From NCBI RefSeq assembly GCF_918797505.1, contig NC_092797.1:20969372-21033371 (forward strand): 64,000 nt of DNA, in the 5' to 3' direction. Below are positions 62,023-64,000 of this stretch, piece by piece. How positions within the stretch are numbered: position 1 is the stretch's first letter; every line of letters starts with the position of its first letter. The notes under the pieces are model-generated. The model saw nothing but the letters and a program-made list of their open reading frames with translations. It had not been told where the DNA came from and made no database searches. The position numbers and the translations under genes are program-made. The stretch comes from Bemisia tabaci. Lineage: Eukaryota; Arthropoda; Insecta; Hemiptera; Aleyrodidae.

Positions 62023-62176
62023 CGTTGATGTATTGAAGGAGTTCTCTCCGAATCGTCTGCCAACTTCCAGTCCTGGGGGTGTAAATGATTTTGTTGGGAT
62101 TTCTAGTTTCCACCATGCTAGCGAAGGAAAAATCTCCCAACAAACGTGGGATAGTATGATGTTCCAAGGATATTGC
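62023..62176 (-). CDS. Candidate internal coding exon, family unknown
   Basis: On the minus strand TTTTTATTTTCAG ends at 62177. It is followed by an open frame beginning AISLEHHTIPRLLGDFSFAS and including NPNKIIYTPRTGSWQTIRRE. A donor, ACG|GTAATC, has GT at 62022-62021. That gives a 154-bp exon, phase 0 to 1. Codon use and length look like a real insect exon, but I cannot name the family and see no partner exons in this window. Confidence 0.35.
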
Positions 62177-62177
62177 C

Positions 62178-62756
62178 TGAAAATAAAAACATTCGTGAAG
62201 GTAATATGATATCCGTCTTGGCCCAAATTTTCTGTAGCAGTGCCAAGATTAATAGCATGGTTAATTTTTATAGATCTTAATGCAATACTTCATATAAGGC
62301 TTTTCGTCATCATTGCACTGTAATTGAAATAGTTAGTAACAAACTAACAATGAAAAAAGAAGTTGTAATCCTAATCATCAATTGATCTGATTCCTGTGTT
62401 AATGCAAATAGGTTATGGTCTAATTTTAACAAGAAGGGAAAAATGATTATCCAACAGCATTTTTGGGCAGACAAAAATGATTTTTCGTGGAGGCAGAATC
62501 AATTTTCTTTCAACACGCGCTCTAGGTATAACTTAAATAATGTCGATGACACCAACAGCAGCCTTCTTTTAGCTCTTTTAAAACGGAGAAACCTCCGTAC
62601 AGCTCTCCGTGAGACTCTTTCTATCGCCCCGTTATAAAATTCTTTAATTTTCCCCTTAACCCTTTGCTATAACCACTTGATGTTAGTTGCCCGATAAACT
62701 TTGGAAATATAGGCACATTATGCGCTTGGGTGTCGCAAAACGCCAGAGTCCGTTTA
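62178..62756. other. No recognisable gene
   Basis: AT-rich, short frames only (for example 62443-62637 +). Nothing supported. Confidence 0.3.
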
Positions 62757-62986
62757 CACCGGAAAAATAAAACTTATTGGATTTTGAGTCCAGACTCTTG
62801 AAAACATTGACAAGAAAAAATACTCTTGATTCAATCAGATTTTAGCTTAAATCAAAAGGAAATCCGCTCAAATTAAGAGGCTTGGTTCTTGATTTAAGCA
62901 AAAATCCGATTGAACTAAGAGTATTTTTCTTGTTGATGTTTTTAAGAGTCTGGACTCAAAATCCAATAAGTTTTATTTTTCCGGTG
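62757..62986. mobile_element. F4 foldback MITE, copy 2, TA duplication
   Basis: CACCGGAAAAATAAAAC to TTATTTTTCCGGTG, flanked by TA (62755-62756, 62987-62988). The arms GAGTCCAGACTCTTGAAAAC and CTTGATT(C/T)AA match the copy at 38792. The flanking bases GTCCGTTTA/TAAAACGGAC also pair. Confidence 0.8.
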
Positions 62987-63501
62987 TAAAACGGACTCAT
63001 AAATATCTCAATTTTTCAATAACTGCACTTATGCGGCTTGTCCTCCAAACCCTTCTTAAATTTTTTTAGGAGTCCATGAACCTGCCCCGCGGAAGTTGCA
63101 CAATCTCTGCAACAAGAGCAAAAACTCTAACGTTTTCGCGATATTCGTGTCATCGACATCGTGTAACACAAGATGCTCTTGTTTCCAATAAGATTACCCA
63201 TGTGGGTCGCTCGGATCATCCGGTGGAGCGACAAACCGCAGCGAAATTCTTGGTCCTTCGCGGTCCCAGAATCACGAGGCCGAACCCCCCTCGATTTCTC
63301 GGGTTACGCCCGTAGTAATGGTAAGTTTCCGGCGGGGTGGTTTCCGCACGCTCAATCACCGTCAAACACTATATCGTTGTAACTTAATCATTCTGAAATA
63401 CGCGACTCAGTTTCGAGGGGCATTGTACCAACTTCCGCGTGAGGAACCGGCCCTAAAATTCACCTTATTATACTCACCTCGTACTCTCAATATCTACCCC
63501 T
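62987..63501. repeat. F5 right-end fragment, then unassigned DNA
   Basis: AATAACTGCACTTATGCGGC then TTGTCCTCCAAACCC (about 63018-63052) is an F5 right arm without its left partner. The remaining 450 bases have short frames and no recognised gene. Confidence 0.45.
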
Positions 63502-63717
63502 GCGTCTCGATTGTGGAATCGTTATCGAACGACCTTGATCGATATATAGCATTGTTAAGATAGGGAGTTATCGATCAATCATCGACCTTGATCGATATAT
63601 ATTCATTGTTAAGATAGGGAGTTATCGATCAATCCTCGACCTTGATCGATATATAGCATTGTTAAGATAGGAGTTATCGATCACGGTCATTCGATAACGA
63701 TCCTACAATCGATCCGC
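63502..63717. repeat. Hairpin with triplicated ATCGAT core
   Basis: Outer arms GCGTCTCGATTGTGGAATCG and CGATCCTACAATCGATCCGC pair across the segment. Inside, GACCTTGATCGATATATA recurs at 63531, 63584 and 63638 (periods 53 and 54 bp), each time followed by TTGTTAAGATAGG and GAGTTATCGATCA. The single-core version is at 46441-46550. Confidence 0.82.
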
Positions 63718-63769
63718 TGGAGTGTGGGGGCAGTAAACTGTAAGACAAAGTGTGTGTGCAAGAACTGCA

Positions 63770-64000
63770 CTGCCGAGCTAAGGAAGAACGCCGTATGAGC
63801 CTTCAGACGTTGCCAAATTCCCTTCGAATTTATCGGGAAAATTGTTAATATTGTTCTCCAAAATTTTCACACAATTTTTTACGCAATTTGATCTAAAATA
63901 TCTGCAAATTTTAAGGAAAATATGCATGAAATTCGTCAAAAACACATTTTTTTATCAAGGAAGATTTGGCAACTCTCTGAATGTTCATACGGCGTTCTTC
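63770..64000. mobile_element. F1 MITE running off the window end
   Basis: CTGCCGAGCTAAGGAAGAAC starts at 63770. The complementary right arm, TGTTCATACGGCGTTCTTC, reaches the last base, so about 15 terminal bases are outside the window. Confidence 0.78.

Overview
The window is a eukaryotic, almost certainly arthropod, nuclear segment. It is AT-rich, has two genes with insect-like exon/intron signals, carries a short TTAGG tract (the common insect telomere unit), and is dominated by short inverted-repeat DNA transposons. The repeat landscape would fit a hemipteran such as a whitefly, but that is a guess from general impression, not a demonstrated match.

Genes. The only two loci I recognise lie head to tail between about 4.7 and 11.4 kb on the + strand. 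The first encodes a ZCCHC4-type rRNA adenine-N6-methyltransferase (6691-8010: GRF zinc finger, C2H2 finger, DPPF catalytic motif, Cys/His-rich tail). The second is a polyubiquitin gene of 11 tandem 228-bp units (8448-10959) that starts 7 bases after a splice acceptor. Units 6 and 8 each lack one base at the same relative position, so the frame as written breaks twice. A promoter-like segment near 4.67-4.92 kb, ending in a strong splice donor, may serve either or both genes. A pogo/Tigger-like transposon fragment (13881-14746) encodes only the helix-turn-helix part of its transposase.

The other roughly 50 kb holds no gene I can name. It contains at least fifteen families of foldback or MITE-like elements. 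Several have clear target-site duplications: 8 bp for hAT-like CAGGGCCGG and CAGTGGCGTGG elements, TA for the CACTG-, CCCTGG- and pogo-ended elements, and 4 bp for the most numerous family, whose ends begin CTGCCGTGC. Many are nested, which gives relative ages: F3 in F1, pogo in a foldback, CCCTGG element in a hAT, and one repeat in F2. Other features are tandem duplications (309, 177, 147 bp), poly-G and poly-A runs, a G-rich tract, and a few open segments with plausible splice sites (57177-57389 +, 62023-62176 -) that could be exons of unrecognised genes.

Layout: 0-4.6 kb repeats; 4.7-11.4 kb ZCCHC4 and polyubiquitin; 11.4-24 kb repeats, the pogo fragment and tandem duplications; 24.3-28.4 kb mostly unique AT-rich DNA; 28.4-50.4 kb dense foldback elements; 50.4-55 kb mostly unique; 55-64 kb MITEs with two candidate exons, ending inside another CTGCCGTGC element. 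The transposon families appear to move short, self-complementary DNA and leave no intact transposase here, so they must have been mobilised by enzymes encoded elsewhere.
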